Positions 5,588-5,866 of a DNA stretch of 5,866 nt are shown here, piece by piece. The position numbers were made by a program, and so were the translations under genes. Under the pieces are notes generated by a model. The model was not told the origin of the DNA and did not search any database. It worked only from the letters and a program-made list of their open reading frames with translations. Each line of letters begins with the position of its first letter. Within the stretch, counting starts at the first letter, position 1. The stretch covers positions 1 through 5,866 of the forward strand of contig CALLQM010000132.1 in NCBI GenBank assembly GCA_938014855.1, read 5' to 3'. The stretch comes from an uncultured Clostridia bacterium. Lineage in GTDB: Bacteria > Bacillota > Clostridia > Oscillospirales > Ruminococcaceae.

Positions 5588-5639
5588 GAATAAGGGCAGA
5601 CTACAAGGCTCTTGCAGCCTGCCCGAAAGTGCCTTATTC
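5588..5639 (-). promoter_or_regulatory. Intercistronic stem-loop after the binding-protein gene
   Basis: In the minus-strand transcript a 14-bp stem with a 3-nt AGC loop forms from bases 5611-5624 and 5594-5607. Two of its pairs are G-U that work only in the leftward RNA, not in the complement. Outside it, GAATAA (5634-5639, the last sense codon and stop of the binding protein) can pair with TTATTC (5588-5593), or as GAATAAGG with CCTTATTC at the cost of opening the base of the main stem. After the stem comes UUAUUC, not a clean U-run. Such hairpins after binding-protein genes typically stabilise that mRNA or let only part of transcription continue, giving more binding protein than permease. 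Confidence 0.75.
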
Positions 5640-5866
5640 GTAAAGTGCTTTTTGTAGTTCCTGCATCGCCTGCTCGGCGGTCATCTGTCCGGTCAGAGCG
5701 GCCGCGATGGTATTAGGCCAAATGTTAGAAATCCATTCGGTCGTCGTATCGCGGATCGGGAAGATGCCGGCATGCGGAGCGCCGTCGATCGACGCTTTCA
5801 TAAAGCGGTCCTCCTGGAACTGCGGGAGCTGCTGAACTTCTTTGCTGACCGGAACGTTGCCGGTTG
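5634..5866 (-). CDS. Extracellular sugar-binding protein of the ABC importer, C-terminal part (5' end outside window)
   Basis: An open frame runs from the window edge to the TAA at 5634-5636, giving the last 76 complete residues. It reads TGNVPVSKEV near the edge, then DTTTEWISNIWPNTIAAAL and ends GQMTAEQAMQELQKALYE. The G-x-x-P-V/I-x-K segment, followed by W..I.P.I..AL.G..T...A and L..AL, is the usual C-terminal lobe of family 1 extracellular solute-binding proteins for sugars and oligosaccharides. In Firmicutes these are membrane-anchored lipoproteins that deliver the sugar to the permeases, which follow here 75 bp downstream. The signal peptide, lipobox and ligand-binding residues are outside the window, so the sugar is unknown. 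It is the first gene of the operon visible in this window; the promoter and any catabolic genes ahead of it cannot be seen. Confidence 0.88.
   Translation of the reverse strand, partial: TGNVPVSKEVQQLPQFQEDRFMKASIDGAPHAGIFPIRDTTTEWISNIWPNTIAAALTGQMTAEQAMQELQKALYE

Noticed and set aside
1..5866. CRISPR array, tRNA or rRNA genes, insertion sequence
   Set aside because: No regularly spaced direct repeats, no tRNA-like cloverleaf with the TTCGA arm, no rRNA sequence and no transposase motif were found on either strand by eye.

Overview
The window looks like chromosomal DNA of a Clostridia-type Firmicute. The grounds are purine-rich Shine-Dalgarno sequences ahead of most genes (AAGGAGG, AAAGGAG, GAGGTGAT), a probable TTG start, a lipoprotein signal with a lipobox, a split transketolase of the kind common in anaerobic Firmicutes, and a CUT1-type sugar transporter with no ATPase gene beside it. 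I cannot name the genus from this sequence. Roughly the first 1.5 kb is AT-rich. The rest, from about 1590 onward, is clearly richer in G+C.

Left part (1-1560). The window opens with the last 19 codons of a plus-strand gene that resembles an Fe/Mn superoxide dismutase C-terminus. A small hairpin terminator follows. On the minus strand there is a short lipoprotein gene (69-587) whose last codons lie inside that terminator, so it is probably 3'-truncated. A near-consensus sigma-A promoter (TTGACA, 17 bp, TATGAT) then faces right. It makes a leader of about 125 nt with a well-placed ribosome site and a 7-codon ORF, followed by a TraX-family membrane protein gene (870-1442) that seems to lack an internal block of the usual family. 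A strong bidirectional terminator (1514-1554) separates it from the convergent minus-strand operon.

Right part (1588-5866). This is one minus-strand operon, read right to left: the C-terminus of an extracellular sugar-binding lipoprotein, two CUT1 permeases (MalF-like, then MalG-like), transketolase N-terminal subunit, transketolase C-terminal subunit (8-nt overlap), and a small cupin protein. The 5' end of the operon lies beyond the window. The binding protein and permeases should import a sugar or oligosaccharide, energised by an ATPase encoded elsewhere. The two transketolase halves should form one enzyme acting on a ketose phosphate derived from it, and the cupin is a likely accessory isomerase, epimerase or binding protein. 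Intercistronic hairpins, notably a 14-bp one after the binding-protein gene, probably set relative expression.

I see no convincing undescribed system. The points most worth a second look are the transporter plus split-transketolase operon with an unknown substrate, the leader between promoter and traX, and two apparently damaged genes in the left part.
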